From positions 1 through 64,000 of the forward strand of contig JACATO010001453.1 of NCBI GenBank assembly GCA_018389105.1: DNA of 64,000 bases, written 5' to 3'. Shown piece after piece: positions 51,053 through 64,000 of this stretch. Each line of letters starts with the position of its first letter. Positions within the stretch are counted from its first letter, which is position 1. A program made the position numbers and the translations under genes. The notes below the pieces were generated by a model. The model saw only the letters and a list, made by a program, of their open reading frames with translations. It searched no databases and was not told where the DNA came from. The stretch is from Nautilus pompilius (lineage: Eukaryota > Mollusca > Cephalopoda > Nautilida > Nautilidae).

Positions 51053-51423
51053 CATGGAACAGGAAGGTGAGTGGCCCCAAGTGATGCCATTTTTATAGCT
51101 TGTGAATCTTATCTTGAAAAACGTCTTTTTGTTTTTCACACGTGTGTGCGTGTGCTATTTTCCCAATAATTTTTGATTTTACCAAAACAAATGTTCAGTT
51201 TTTAAAATGTTTTGGTTCTCTCATTGTTATCTTTTATTCCCCTTACTTTTTCTCTCTTTGTTGAAACAAAAGGTTTTGCTACGCAATTATGCATAACAAA
51301 CTCCTGACAAACGTTTCGCCACAGATACCAGACCAACCAACCGACTAATGGCCGTTGCTCGTTTGTCGATGGTTATTGCTAAGCTTGCATTTTAAAGTTT
51401 CATCAGAAACAGTATAAAATAAA
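51053..51423 (+). promoter_or_regulatory. PSMG4: PSMG4 3' UTR: splice donor and polyA candidate
   Basis: GAACAGGAAG|GTGAGTGG places a strong donor at 51069, 16 nt after the stop. The exon junction would be close enough to the stop (under 50 nt) to escape nonsense-mediated decay. If unspliced, AATAAA at 51418-51423 could end the message. The partner 3' UTR exon was not identified. Confidence 0.45.
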
Positions 51424-53639
51424 TAAGGAAACCCTATAATTACTTGACATTAGTAGTGAACTAGAGCTAAAAACTGTTTTATGAATACATTTCCATGATG
51501 GTAATATTTTATTTGGTGACTAGCTGCTACTAGTACTAAAGTACTGTACAATTAGTGATAGTGTAGTAGCTGAATTTTACCAGAATGCAGATTGTTCCTG
51601 TCAAATAAGTTTGTTGTTTTAATGCTATAAGTTATTATTTTATCTTATCTTTTATTTCTTGTATATCACTTTATAAATTCACAAGCACTGATTATTATTA
51701 TGATGATGTTTAACAAATATTCACTAGGACATTCTTTCTTCACAGTGAGGAGAGGTATACAAGGCTAGTAAAGGTGTCCGGTTACACACCTAGTGCCTGC
51801 AGTTATTTTATAGACCCATTTATTTAATTTATTGATCCATACCAGAGAAAAACTGACCAGAGCATAATAACAAAGAATATGTATGTCTAGTGCTTTAGGT
51901 AAAGAAAGATGACAACATAAGATCATTTTACTTCAATAAGATGTAGCTCTCAAGGGAAATAGACAGCATTTTTAACCTTGCTGTTATTCACATTGTTGAT
52001 CAACTGAACATGGCTTGTTAAAGAATGAACAGCAAAAAAATTTTTGGTGGTTGTAATAACAATCACTGTGTTGTTGCTAGTGTTTTTTTTTTCCTTTCCT
52101 ATTCTAGTCTTATTGATTGGTTCTGTCTGCTTGGATTTTAAAATGTCTCTGCAGACATTTCCAACATCAAAATGTGTTGCAGATATCAGTTAGAAAGATA
52201 TGAAGAGGGACACACAGGAAAATAAATTAAACTGACGTGTTTTTACTAATAATACAGTGATGTATGTTTGTTGAGGATCATTTGAGGAACTGAGTCTCTA
52301 GTCAGACTATTGCTGTTATAAAGAGGTCATAAGAATCCTTTTATAACTAGGCATCCATCTTGTCGTCTAGATAGAGATCTGCAACTGGGAAAATGTACAG
52401 CAAGATAAGACAAAATGGGCAACTTTACTGCTTCTAGTGAAAGTGAAATAAACTTTTCTTATAGAGAAATTGCTGCTATAAAGCTTGGATAGATGTTGTT
52501 TTTTTTTTTAGTATGTAGCTCCCATTGATATACACAAGAGATTATTGTGAAATGTAAGTTTATTATTTACTACTAAGAAGGGAAATGCCTAACTATTTCT
52601 ATACTTCTGTGAATAATACATTACTAATAACTTCTCATCTTGACAATTGGTGCAGGCCCAAACTTTACAGGTTTTTTTTTTTCTATTATCCTGACTGACC
52701 AGCTTGGTCAGATGGAAATAAATTTATATAAATAGGTGGTGCTATGTAATGTCTAGAAAGATCACTAGTAGATGCTGTCTGCATGCTGGCATATTATACA
52801 TAAGTCATCTCTATTTATAAAAATTACTAAATAAATTGATTTTAAAATGCTTTTTTTTTTCTGCATAGATAAAAAGGTTCTGTTAAGACTCTTGATGTTT
52901 GTAGATACTGATGATGTCACTGGTTTAAAAGTAAAATTGAACACTTATTTTGGAGTTAACCCACCACCTATTATTAATAAAAGAAATAAATGATAAACGT
53001 ATGTTTTTGCAATCATCATCTGCTACAACAGACTTGTTACGGTTTTGAGATCAACTTGCTCTACTAAAAGTATCAGTGGCAAATAAATAGTCCTCAGGAC
53101 AAATTCTGATAATGGCAGCATGGAATGATTTCTGAAACGTAGCTTGATTAACTAGTTTTTTGGGAAAAGCCTAAAGAATCCTCTTAATTCTATAAATAGC
53201 ACGATCAAAATTGATAGACCTTTTTTCCTGGGAGCCTTGTATAATCTGTGACAGTTGTTATATATATATATATATAACTTGTCTAACAGGAAAAATGTAT
53301 TTTACCTATCTTATTACAGATAGGATTATATACTGTTGTTGTTTGTTATATTTCATGTTTTTGGCTTGGTATGTCTCATGAAAAGGTTAAATTTATTGGT
53401 TATGTTGCTGTTGTATCCAGCTTATGTGAGAATCCTGACAATTCTGTGGTAAAGATGTGTATGTAGAATTTATCAGCAGGCCCTTTCTCTGTTATTTCTA
53501 AATATACAGCTGTTGCTACACTAATTTTGCTGCTGCAAATAGCACAGCCTATGTGAACGACAGGCTAACAGTGGAAGTGCTTACTGCTTAGCCTATTTCA
53601 AGATTATCAGCACTAAATATACATAATTTATTGGCCTAC

Positions 53640-53830
53640 TACTTTTTTTTTTTTTTTACTACACATGTACTGAACTTGATACTGGCTGTCCATTTCTGGT
53701 TTTGTTGGAAGCCTTGCTGAGTTCTAGGCATTTTGGTTCTGAACAACCTCTGGATGGTTGATATGATACTGGCCAGGTGTTTGTGAACACCTGACTTCCT
53801 GTTTATTGTGTGTGTGTACATTTTAAACAA
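53640..53830 (-). repeat. Possible retroposed fragment with poly(A)
   Basis: On the minus strand a GC-balanced stretch of about 180 bp ends in an A-run of about 16 (53643-53658), as in SINEs or processed retrocopies. No target duplication was seen and the open frame has no recognisable domain. Confidence 0.25.
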
Positions 53831-54989
53831 ATTAATCTAGTAAATATGGAAGATTAGGTAATAGTAATTTACAAAAACAGGCTAGGGTTCCTTGTCATTG
53901 TTAGCAAAATAATAAGGTAAGGCAACAGAAACAATGAATGATACAATTTAAAAATTATGAAATGAAGATGCTTTCTTCAGAAGAAAAATTGCTCATCAGA
54001 ATCCGATTTATGTTTATACTTGCAAAATTTTGTTTCTTGGAATATCTGTATTAAAAAAGACAAAAAACTGACTGCCAAGATTTTTGTACTCTTGGAATGA
54101 TCACCGCTTTTCTGATAAATGTAAAGAATTTTTCCATTTACACTGTTTTGAATGAAGAAAAAATGACATAGTAGAATTATTCTAGACTCAAACTCTCTTG
54201 TGTCTGATCTGGTTAATATTGCATTTCTCTTGATGAACTCGTTATCTTTCCAGGATCATTTCGTATACTGAAACAAAAAAAAGGATTTTTTATTTTAAAA
54301 TTTTTTTAGCAAGATGGATTTATTCCATTGGTTCTCCTTTTGAACATATTATGTCTAATAAAGACTGAAGGGTAAGCAAGCAATATTTCCTGTAGGCTGC
54401 ACTTGCCAGGTGTATGCTCTTTATTGTCCTTGTTTTATATCAAACATTGGTTTTGCATGGCACTCAAAGGGAGGCAATCTGCCAAAATGGGCTTGTGAAA
54501 ATATAATGTATAGCTGCATAAGTTTGTCCCTAAGAGAAAAGTACCTGCTAAAAAAAAAAAAAGAAATGTGATTGACATTATTTTTGTACTTTGGATTATT
54601 GTTTTTCATTACAGATGGCAAAGGATTAATAAAAAGATGTTGCTTGAACCTACTACTTATGTCAGCATTCATTAAAAAAATATGCTTGTTGTGTGGTTTT
54701 GTTAAATTAATTCAAGAATATGAATACTTTGCTTCTGTAGAAACCTGGGCATTCTTACATGATTGACATTCTCACCTCTTGAGATAACTGTATGATCTAG
54801 GTACAGTATGTGACCTGTCACTGTAATGGTAGTCAGTCATTTAGTTCATCAGGTTGCTAGCTTATAACTCTCTCCTTTTTGGTGTTGTCTTCAGGGGGAA
54901 AAGTTGGTCAGGGGTTCTTACAAGTTTAAAGTCAGCTGTGATTATTGAATAAGGTTGGTGTAAGGACTAAGGAGAAATGGTATGAAGTA

Positions 54990-55075
54990 CGCTCACAGGT
55001 GGATCAAACCTGTGACCATCGGACCAATTTAACCTTTAACCAATAGTCTATGTGAGTGCTGAGCTAACCATGTAG
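54990..55075 (-). mobile_element. tRNA-derived SINE head
   Basis: On the minus strand TGGTTAGCTCAGCACTCA (A box) is followed about 45 nt later by GGTTTGATCCACC (B box). The arms do not fold into a clean tRNA, so this is read as a SINE or decayed tRNA pseudogene. Confidence 0.45.
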
Positions 55076-58000
55076 TATCAGTTATCACTGGTTTTAGCTA
55101 ACATTGTGTGCGTGTGTGTGTGATGATCTTTTACAGTTATAAAACACACATTTACTAAAGATCTCAACTTGTTTCTACCATGCCTTTTTATTTTTTATGT
55201 GGCTTGGTCTGTATAGTTGATTTTATTTTACCACTAACATGTAATGATCAGATGTAGAAGTTCACAGTTGGTGGTTGTTAATCTGTGAATCACTGATGGT
55301 GTAAACAATATCTCTACATATTATTTGCTATTATAAACCATATTTGAATAGTCACTCAATTTTTCAGTCAAATACAATATGAAAACTAACAATTCATGTG
55401 TATTAGATGGGGGAAAAAGATGAACTGTGAGGTGGAGGTTATTTGAAAATTAAAAAAAATTAAGCTTTGATTTAAAAAAAAAAAAATCACTTTGATAGCA
55501 AAAGTCCAAAAGTTTAAATAAATACTATATGTATTTTTGCAATTTCTTGTTTTGGCAGTATCCTATAATAGCACAAGACAAGGAATTCTCTGCAAGTCAA
55601 TATGTTACTTGTTGATTTTTCCATTGAAGAACTTCAGTGTTATGTCACTGTAACTAACTGATCATAATAAAAATATTATCATTTGTTCTGGGTATGGTGA
55701 GCAGTCTGGCTATAGTTCTTATTACATATCACTTAACCCCACACTGGTTTGAATGCTTTCTTCTTCCCATTTTTTCCCCATTAGTCTTTTGAACCTTTCA
55801 TTTGTCTAACCAGCCTGTCAGGCAGGTAGAACTCAGCATTCTGCAACTCTCCATCACCAGGAGGAATCTAACTCTGTGCTAGTATGTTAAGAACAAGTGT
55901 TGGGACTTCTCTGGGATTTTCAGATGTAAAACACACACATGGCTTATATGGACATTTAAAAAAAACTCTGAATTTATGTACACGCTGCACTGGTTTGGTT
56001 GTTTGGTTCAGTTTGGCAAATAATACTGATGAACAGAATCTTTCATAATCCTCCAAATAAATATTTGTAATGTATGTATTATTTACAGGAAGCTAAATAT
56101 TTATGCATAAAAATATATTTGTGCTACTATTAGAAAAAAACATGCACGCACACGCACGCACGCTGGGTATATGAAAAAGAATCAAAGTGAAGATGAAACT
56201 ATAAATATTAATTTTAAATTTTGTAAATGCTTTGACATATTTTTAAAAATATTTTTTGTTACTAATCTTAAATTGTAGATAGTGGTTGTTTATGAATATA
56301 TTAATAATGTATTATTGAAGATTTACTAGAAATATGAATGATGTTTGTTTTAAATTGGAACTTGTGATGTAGCTCTAATCAGTAGATATTGTGGAGAATT
56401 TTTAGAACTGCTTTAAAAGAAATGATAAGACGGATTTAAAGGTTTCAAGTACTAAAGAGTTTAGTATTGAAAAGGATGGGAAATTAATAATGGCTTATTG
56501 GTGAAATGCTTTAAAATTGAAAACAGATTATTTAAAATTACATGGAAAATAAACTCTTTGCTTAAAAATTTATTTGGACCTGAAAAATAAAATGATTAAA
56601 ATATGGACTTTTGATTTGAAAGTAAAACAAAAAAAAAGTTACATTTACTTTAGGATTTAATTACAACTTAAGTTTCTGAGATTTTGATTTTTGAATTAAT
56701 TGATGGCCAGCTAGTTCCCCAATAAATGAAAATGCAATACAACTGTTGGTATGTATTCAAGTCTAGTCTTGCTCTGAGAAATCATCAAACGATCACCTGA
56801 TCATCTGCTGGCTTCAGCTTGTTTCAGTCAACAACAACAATGGGATCACGTCAAGTAGATATTAAATACTGTTTGAGAGCTGTGTCAAATATATGCTTGA
56901 AATGTTCCCTGGTTACAAGTCTCTCTTTAGCTTGATGTCCTGAGCACTTTTGGTTAATCCTCAAATCTGAATGAACCAGTTATGACACTTTCATCAAAAG
57001 TACATCACATAATGAGAACAATGTTGGTCTTTTGTTGAGGCGCCAAAGTCTCTCTTCATAATTACTCAAAATCACCTGGCAGTAAGAAAAAAAAGAGAGA
57101 GAGAAAAAGTGCTATGTACCACCATGTGAAACACACGACTTAGCTGCTGTTTTCAGTTTTACAGATCATCAAAACCGTAGAGCAGATGTTAGTGGTGAAA
57201 TTCCAGTTTGTATTTGAAGGATTTTATTTGAAGACGAAAAATTGTAATAGACAGATGACTCCTGCACCTAACTTACTATCACTTTGATCTTCTAGCTCAC
57301 CTTATTAGGAATTAGTTTGATAAGTAAAAAGGAAAGTGATTTCCTTCCTTCCTGCTGCTTAGGTGCAGTGTTATCTCAGGTCTATAAGTAGGTTACTAAC
57401 TATTTCTGCACTTAACAGATTTGACATATTTATTCAAAATTCACTGCCTTTGTAAAAATTGTATTAAACATTTTTAAACAAAGTTAATCTGTCTAAATAT
57501 ATACAGTAACATTTTTTATCGACAGAGTTAACTGTTAACTTAATCTTTGATATTTAGGTTTCAGGAAGATATGCTAGTGTGTCACAAATGTTATCAGATT
57601 TACTGCTAATAAAGAAATTTACTTTTTGGGTACTTACAATTAGATGTAAATTATGGAATAATGGTTATTTCATCTGCAGTTCTAACAGTTTTTGTCACTA
57701 ACCAAACCTGATCTTCAGATAATCATACAACAGGTTCTCTGTTTCATAGTCCAATCAATATTTTTCATGCTTGCAGTTGATGATTTGTGTTAGTTTTCCT
57801 TGTGCTGCTGCTACAAGTATACATATATAGTCCTTATATATATGTGTGTGTGTGTCAGTTCAAGTAATCAATAAATCTGGAGCTGACTGCAAGTGGCATA
57901 ACAGACATGTCTGCTGTTGCCTAATAACAGTTCTTTTTTTTTGGGAGGAAAGCTTGGTAGGTTGCCAGACTTATTAGCCAACTACAATTACTGGGGACTT

Positions 58001-61000
58001 TTAGCAGTCAGCGGCTTATTTGGAAACAAGGAACTTTCTCAAAACGCGATGAACAACTCTAGCACGTTTTATGGTTGCGCCGGGCACCTCACAAATAGAA
58101 GTTACATTAAAGTCGTATTATAATACAGAGATTATTTTTTTCTTAAACGCAACATTACAGATAATGTGACTTCAATGTGGTATAAATATATATAGTGCAA
58201 GTCTGTGACTAAAAAGAATTTGAGAGTTATGAAAGCATGGTGAATATTATAGGAAAACCAGTCAGGCTTCTCTTCTCAACAAGGTTCCCTGAGAAGTCAC
58301 AGTGTTTTGTTGTTACCAGTGGGTCAAGCCTGTAAATGCCATCAAAGAAAATGATTTTTTGGTTGCCAGTATATCTTTGGCACCGTCATGTGCTCAGGAT
58401 TGTCGTCATCAAGTCTCTGACCCCTGAGAAGCTGCTTTGAGTTAGGTGAAGTTGGTGTGGTATGAGTTTAAATTTCAACCATCACTTAAATCTGGACATC
58501 GCTTTGTTGTAACTGCAAATTTTGTTTCTTACTGACTTATCCACACATATATAAATGCATCTTTCACTTTATTTCTAAAGGAATAAAAAAATTGACATCC
58601 GATCTTTTTTTAAATTTCAACACTTGTTAGGGTGGTCTTTTTGAATTAACTTAGGATGCATTGTTTTCACCAGCATGGTTATGTATCCATTGGTTTCTAT
58701 TTCCCTTTTTGCTTTTTCAAGCATTACTTTACAATGGCACCAATCACACTTCATTGTAGACCTGCCTATACTCTCCTCTCAAGAAATAATCTTTTTGTTA
58801 AGGTATTGTGATGCGAACATAGCAGGCAAACTGCATACATTTTTTACTATTTTGACAACTAATATTAGAAGGGGAAGCCAAGATTTATCAACATTTATGA
58901 GGAATCTCTAAAAATTAGATTTTGAAAAGTATGTTAATGTATTTGTATATGATCATATCAGTGCACTCACTATGAAGGCTTTTAGTTTACTTCTTTCTTT
59001 TTTTTTGCATTTAAGCCCAGGGGCTTAAAATTAGGTGTTAGATCCAAAAGAAATAACTACAATCCTGCAAAGTGAGAAATAAAGAACTGGATTATACTAC
59101 ATAGTTTAATTTTCACCAAGTCAGATCATCTAGAATCACTTTCATTTCCACTAACAAGAGTTTTAATTGATGTTAGCTTCATTGTCAACTTATCCAAGAC
59201 ATTTGGTTAAATAGCATTTTCAGATTTTGATGGTATTCTTTGATAGTGAACTCTGCTCAGCACCTAATGTACCCACAAACTTTGAATGCTTTTGTAATAT
59301 GCTCAAAAGGATTTCCAAACACAGCAAAAAAGACCATGCCGAAAACCATCTTGGACATTTGTGATATATCTTTTTGAGAATTCTTTTGGCCTAGATTTGT
59401 ACCATGTTTTTCAGGTTGTTTTCGTCTTAGTTACGACTTTGAGTGGGCTGAAGATACTGCATAAACTTTCCAGGAATAGCTATAGTTTTTATTTTGTATT
59501 TTTTGGAAAATATGAGTGTGAATATCATCCTGAGTATGTGTTCTATGGCTGTTCCAGATTAGCAAGGACACACTGTTAGAGAAATGGAGTCCACAGCTGG
59601 ACAGCACTTTGTAGCCATTGTAGGTTTATTTGTAGACCTATTTTCAGCAGTTGTTACAACATTATCAGGAAGAACCAAAACTTGACATTTTTTTAATGTT
59701 TTCCCAGACGTACAAATTGCCAAAATAACTGTGTATACCAGTTCAGATTATTTTTCTCCTTATATGTATGCAACTGTTAGACATACTGAGGTCATGTGGT
59801 ATCATCACAGTTACTGCTGAAGAGTAATGCCATTCCTGCATCTTGTTGAGTGGGAAAGGAAAGTCCCTACTACTACACCAATGGACTGGTAGCAAAAATA
59901 GAACAAAAAAAACCAACTATACTATGTTATGGAAGATTTGCCAAACCAAGCCAATGTCTATTGCGTATGGAAACTGTGCCCCCATCCATTCTACTGCAGA
60001 CTCATTACACACTTTAGCCTTTTTTTTTCTTGGTATGGAAGAGGCCATACTTGGGTTTTAAAACCTTCCTGTGCCCTTTTGTGTCTAATCATGTACAAAG
60101 ATCAGCCTTTTAGAATGTTCAGAATACTGCGAATGCTTAAAGCTCACCAGAGTAAAGAACCTTCTCACAGTCTTGTTTTACAGTGTATTCAAAATGTAGT
60201 TTTATTACATAATCTAGGTAATTGAGGTAAAAACACAAGGTAGATAATATATATTTAGTAAATTGTATAGGTTTATTGTTAGCCAGATAACAAGAAGAAA
60301 GCATAGGTGGTAAAGAATGTTATCACCAGAAGTCCATTATATAGTAAAGTACAAGATGTTTGTATTTACAATAGTGTAATAAATAATATCACAACCATTT
60401 TATCTTTGATCAGTTGAGCATGTCATTGTAATTGAAATAGTTTATTTTGGATTAGAATGTGTAATCTTTATTTTAGAAGGAAACTTTTAATTGTAAATGA
60501 ATCTAAAAATGGTTGATGGGGTTAGATGCAAAACAAGCTATTTTAAACTACGTGCCACCTCTTCGAAATACAGGACAGCACTTCAAACAAATGTTACAGA
60601 AATACCTCAGGCATTCTTTTTTTACTCAACCTCTTTGAGTCTGTCAAGTTACTTGAAATTGTTGGGCAGTCATGTACAAAAAAAAAAAAAAACTTTGCTT
60701 AGTCTTTAAAGGATCAGGAAGATAATGTATTGCGGTGAGAAGAAAGCGTTGTCATCTTGTTGCTGTTCAGCTATACGCAGCAAGAGCGCTTCTACAATGT
60801 TAGAGCAGTCAAACCAAGAGAGTGGTTACCCTCTATCTTTGTCAGTCTGCTGTCAGGGTTTTTTAAACATAGAACTGTTCTCTCTATTATTTAATTATTT
60901 TTAAGGAACACACTTCACTTTATTTCATATCTGAAAATGTTTTTTTGCAATAATTAATTTATTGGAATTTGAGTAAATTAAAACTTTTGATGCTTTGTAT

Positions 61001-64000
61001 ATAGGTTCTGACATCATTTGTTTTTACTACTTCAGAAGAGCTTAAAAACACAATAGCAGCAGTAATACTTTACTAAATTTTATTATGCATTTTTACACTT
61101 TATAATTAGTAACTTTAGGGTTAAAAACAATTCATAAATAGTAGTGGTATACTTTACAACTGTTTGAACCTCTGTGATCCTTCAAGGTTTCCTTGCTGCT
61201 CTATGAACCAGCTATTAAAAGTAGACGTTATGCAAGTTATTAAATCAGAAACTTTTTTTTTTTAACTTAAAAAATTAAATACAGTTATGTCTACTCTGAT
61301 TTATGTATTATAAACAGTTAAAAATATTATTGCTGGAAAGGCTCAGATACTGAATTTATTATTTTGAAGCTATTCCCTGTCCATGGTCCTCTGTTTTTAA
61401 GTAGAGGGGAGCAGTGTGCAGTTTGTTTTGTATAAGATGATGGGCCAGACAGTTTATTTTAAAAGACAAAAGAAAAGACTAATTTCTACACACACAGTAG
61501 CCATAATTATTGAGCAATTGTTCTTGCATGCTTTAAATAGAGTTAGAATTTTACATGCTGTAAGTCAACTTGACAGTAGGTACCATTGATTGAAATCTGA
61601 CACTGCTCTGATTTCACTGGTAAAGCAGCTATTCACCAGCCTGTTCTATGTAAAGTCTGACCTAAAGCTAGGACTTGCTGAAACATCACTAAAGATAATC
61701 TATGAGTCAACACTAATGAGAAATGATAACTACATAAACAGAATCTCCTAGTTGTCAGGTAATTCAAGGTCGACCGGACAAGCCACGTGGCCATGGTCTG
61801 GAACCAAAGCTGTTTGAACCTGTTTGATGATGATGGTTTTTTTTTTTTTTTTTACCTGTATGAGTCAAAAGTTTCTGTTTACATCTGCCTCACAGATAAA
61901 AGAACATTCAGGAGGCTTAGCCTCTGGGGAAGCTTTTATGTTGAAGGAGGAAATCCTGAATATATCGGTTTGTCATCTTGCTATTAAATACAGCCAGAGT
62001 TTTAAACACTGCGCAGTTATTGTAAGATTCTGCTTCTACTGGGTTTAGTTTCCTATCAAGTTATTAAGATGACAGATCTTTCAACACGGTGGATGTAGAT
62101 GAATGGGTTGGTTTATTTTTACAAAAGAAAAGTATATTTTTAAAAAAAACCCTTAATTTTTGGTTAATAGTTGTGAGAGGTATAGGATATTTAGACAAAA
62201 AAAATTATAAATGGCTAAAGTTTTTTTTTTTTTTTTGTGAGCTTTTTCCACAGATTTCTAGTAATTTGCATTTTGTTTTGTTATTTTCCCAGTTTGCAGA
62301 GTTTATAAGGGCTGATGCAGAGATCCACACTGATGGTTTTTTTAACCAGTAGAGTTAACATCTGACCTGAAGTTGGTGTAGTGACAAAAAGTCATTTTCA
62401 TTGGGTATTTCAGCAGAACATTGAAAAAGAAATCTCAGTATTTCATCAGGCCAGGACAGCTTGTTCGAAGCTGCGAGAAATTACAGAACATTCTATATTT
62501 CTGTTCTAATCTATTTTCTGTATTTTAAAATGAAACAACAAACTTTCCGCGTTTGTCTGTGTGGTTTATCTTGCAGCTTTAAAAATCTCCATTAAAAACA
62601 CTGGTTGTTAAAATGGAACTAAAGAAAGAACCATTAAAATATTCTGTTGTTAGGTAGTAGAGTTAGAAAACAGTAATCGTTTGGTGGGGCTGTGGTCTTT
62701 GGTTTATAAACTATCTCATTTTTGTCAGATGCTGGCTAATGCACCACACGACTTCAAATACTCCATTCTTGTTTTGCTTTATAGAGATTATATATAAGTT
62801 GAACAATTTCTGTATACAATTTTGAAACTACCACTTACCGGCTTCTCCAATATATTTATCTGTTCCATGGCCTATTTGGGGCAAAACTACAGAATACACG
62901 GAGTTTATAAAGTGCAGTACAAAAACAAATTATGGTGGGAGCAAAGAAAAGGTTAATGGCTTTAAATGACCTGTGCTTATTTGTTGGATGTCCCACAATG
63001 CAATGCGGTTTCCTTGTTTCTTTAATGGCAGTGACTGTTGTCTTTAGATGGTCACTGAAAAAGGCAAGAACTATGTCTAACACTGTCTTTCTGCATTAGT
63101 ACCCTACCACCCCCCCCTCTCTCCCAGGAATGTAGTAATGCTGTAATTTATGTCATCGGCTTATTAACTATTTTTCATTAAAGATAACCAAAGGAGATAA
63201 CAGAATGAAGTTTACAACAAATATAAAATGTGAAATCCCCTTTTGGGAAACAGAGAGTCTCTCATCATTTAGCTTTGAAAATATTCTGTTAAACTCTACT
63301 TTTGTTCCTCCCACCCAGCAGAATTTTACATTTACATTATGAAATACTGCTAAAGCTAACTGCATTACCATGGTAACCCAGGACCGCATTGCTCAGAAGT
63401 TGATTTATTGATTTGTACTTTCTCTTTACAGATAATGCAGGAGAGTTAATAATATGACAATTAACATTGATAGATGAGAAACAATGAGAAAACTAACATG
63501 CATGTAGATTTAGAATGAAACTGTCATAACATTACATTTAAAGCAGCTGAGTGATGTCACTGGACTGATCAGATGCTTACACATGAAATGTCAGTGAGTG
63601 GAGGATTGTTAATAAAAACTTGATTTTTGTGAATATTTGATCTTTACATAAATATTGCAACAGTACAGATTGTTGTCACATTTTTTCCCACCCTAGAATG
63701 CCTTACCTGAATCAGACTTGGATTTCTTGAGACTGCACTCACATTATACTGCCCTAGCAGTTTAGATCTGGGTTATCTTCTAGTTTACTTACTTTTTTTT
63801 TTTAAGCATCCCAGACAAGTCTTGAGCAGATGCATTATATGTGGAATTTTAACACCTTTATTCTTGTTGTCGTTCATCTTCTAGTATTCTTTATTGTAAA
63901 CGTTGAAAAGAAGTTTAATAAAAAAGAGAAAAGTTTATGTAAATTATTGGATATCTTTATAGATAATAAATTTATTTTAGTTTTTTAACTTGATGTGCCA

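Larger units (their letters stand above)
51424..64000. other. AT-rich region, no confident gene
   Basis: No conserved domain is recognised on either strand. Contents: (TA)n at 53259-53277, a possible SINE at 54990-55075, a poly-T/poly-A boundary at 53643-53658 that may mark a retroposed tail, (TG)n at about 57842-57855, many A/T homopolymers, and a possible 48-nt minus exon at 62839-62886 (see findings). It may contain a PSMG4 3' UTR exon or introns of a gene beyond the right edge. Confidence 0.5.

Overview
The window is animal nuclear DNA: split genes with GT-AG introns, polyadenylation signals, many simple repeats and decayed transposons of several classes. The tubulin tail type, the transposon mix and a recurring AAGGGAGATAACTC-like motif suggest an invertebrate, most likely a mollusc or another lophotrochozoan. 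The species cannot be named from the sequence.

Three conserved genes were rebuilt exon by exon, with reading phase agreeing at every junction. PM20D2 (M20-family dipeptidase, 6 exons, 392 aa) is on the minus strand at 24085-33657. A complete beta-tubulin gene (4 exons, 445 aa) is on the minus strand at 36372-40799. PSMG4 (proteasome assembly chaperone 4, 3 exons, 114 aa) is on the plus strand at 41245-51052. Beta-tubulin and PSMG4 are divergent, with start codons 445 bp apart across a compact promoter region. Human TUBB2B and PSMG4 are also neighbours in this orientation on 6p25 (from memory), so the pair may be a very old linkage.

A fourth gene is proposed on the minus strand at 12804-21029: three exons encoding a 153-aa single-pass membrane protein of unknown family. 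Its second intron holds a decayed Helitron on the opposite strand.

Layout: 1-12 kb has GA-rich repeats, promoter-like GC-rich patches and no gene I can identify. 12.8-21 kb is the putative membrane-protein gene with the Helitron. 21.7-23.8 kb has a 63-bp tandem repeat, a tRNA-derived SINE with a 10-bp target duplication, and a Tc1/mariner relic. 24-33.7 kb is PM20D2; its first intron holds a hAT relic interrupted by a 2.8-kb TTAA-flanked element with inverted arms of about 760 bp and one ORF. 36-41 kb is beta-tubulin and the shared promoter. 41-51 kb is PSMG4, with Tc1, hAT-MITE and piggyBac relics in its introns. 51-64 kb is AT-rich with no confident gene.

The genes do not form one pathway. 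Beta-tubulin and PSMG4 are both housekeeping functions (microtubules; 20S proteasome assembly) and may share promoter elements. PM20D2 is a metabolite-repair peptidase.
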